64,000 bases of DNA, taken from assembly GCF_003369565.1 (NCBI RefSeq), contig NZ_PIOD01000010.1:41243-105242 (forward strand), given 5' to 3'. Below the pieces are notes generated by a model. That model saw only the letters and a list, made by a program, of their open reading frames with translations. It ran no database searches and was not told where the DNA came from. The stretch comes from Oceanobacillus chungangensis. GTDB lineage: Bacteria; Bacillota; Bacilli; Bacillales; Amphibacillaceae. Each line of letters begins with the position of its first letter. Position 1 is the first letter of the stretch. Positions 63,950-64,000 of the stretch are shown in pieces. The translations under genes were made by a program, and so were the position numbers.

Positions 63950-64000
63950 TTTATTGGAGAGTTTGATCTTGGCTCAGGACGAACGCTGGCGGCGTGCCTA
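63950..64000 (+). rRNA. rrs: 16S ribosomal RNA, 5' end (truncated by window)
   Basis: Begins tttattggagagtttgatc and runs ggctcaggacgaacgctggcg, the universal 5' end of 16S rRNA. Only the first 51 bases are inside the window. Position 63969 is T where the universal sequence has C (gatcTtgg instead of gatcCtgg). Leader sequence complementary to the processing stem lies just upstream (acttatgaaattgattgg / tcaatttcat). Confidence 0.97.

Overview
The window comes from a low-GC, spore-forming member of the Bacillaceae. The gene order, sporulation genes and repeat types suggest an Oceanobacillus/Virgibacillus-like halophile or alkaliphile, but the genus is inferred, not proven. Support comes from the S10/spc/alpha ribosomal operon order, the ecf-truA-rplM-rpsI block, the sporulation and germination genes cwlD-salA-gerD-kbaA-pdaB, and the start of an rRNA operon, all in the order known from Bacillus subtilis.

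Layout. 1-6.8 kb: end of the spc operon and the alpha operon (rplR to rplQ); map is absent between adk and the KOW gene. 7.0-7.4 kb: a 40-bp-period tandem array. 7.4-11.7 kb: ecfA1-ecfA2-ecfT-truA, an L13 leader, rplM-rpsI. 11.7-58.2 kb: a long accessory stretch separating rpsI from cwlD, which are near neighbours in B. subtilis. It begins with an S9 peptidase and a thiazole/oxazole-modified microcin cluster of the heterocycloanthracin/sonorensin type (precursor, ThiF-like protein, YcaO cyclodehydratase, SagB-type dehydrogenase). Next come a PH-domain gene fragment, an AI-2E family transporter, a frameshifted membrane-protein gene, a MerR regulator, an SspO-like spore protein and several dispersed repeats.

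24-53 kb is a sugar-acid/glycoside catabolic region: two XylR-like ROK regulators, uxaC, gndA, mgsA, an AraC regulator, three Gfo/Idh oxidoreductases, a TIM-barrel isomerase, a LarA-like (DUF2088) protein, an SDR, a gluconokinase, three GPH symporters and a GntP gluconate permease. Six or more promoters here carry XylR-like palindromes just downstream of the -10 box, together with cre-like half sites, so the region looks like one co-regulated set. No mannonate dehydratase, KDG kinase or KDPG aldolase is present. Instead UxaC, an SDR, a LarA-superfamily protein (a family that includes a D-gluconate 2-epimerase), gluconokinase and GndA could together carry glucuronate through mannonate and gluconate into the pentose phosphate pathway. 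This is the most interesting hypothesis in the window.

53-58 kb holds a membrane protein with an HlyD-like adaptor, a YihY/BrkB protein and DUF948 (YtxG-like) genes, one with a sigma-B-like promoter. 58.2-62.6 kb holds cwlD, salA, gerD, kbaA and pdaB with recognisable sigma-E/sigma-G promoters. The window ends with tandem rRNA promoters and the first 51 bases of a 16S rRNA gene.
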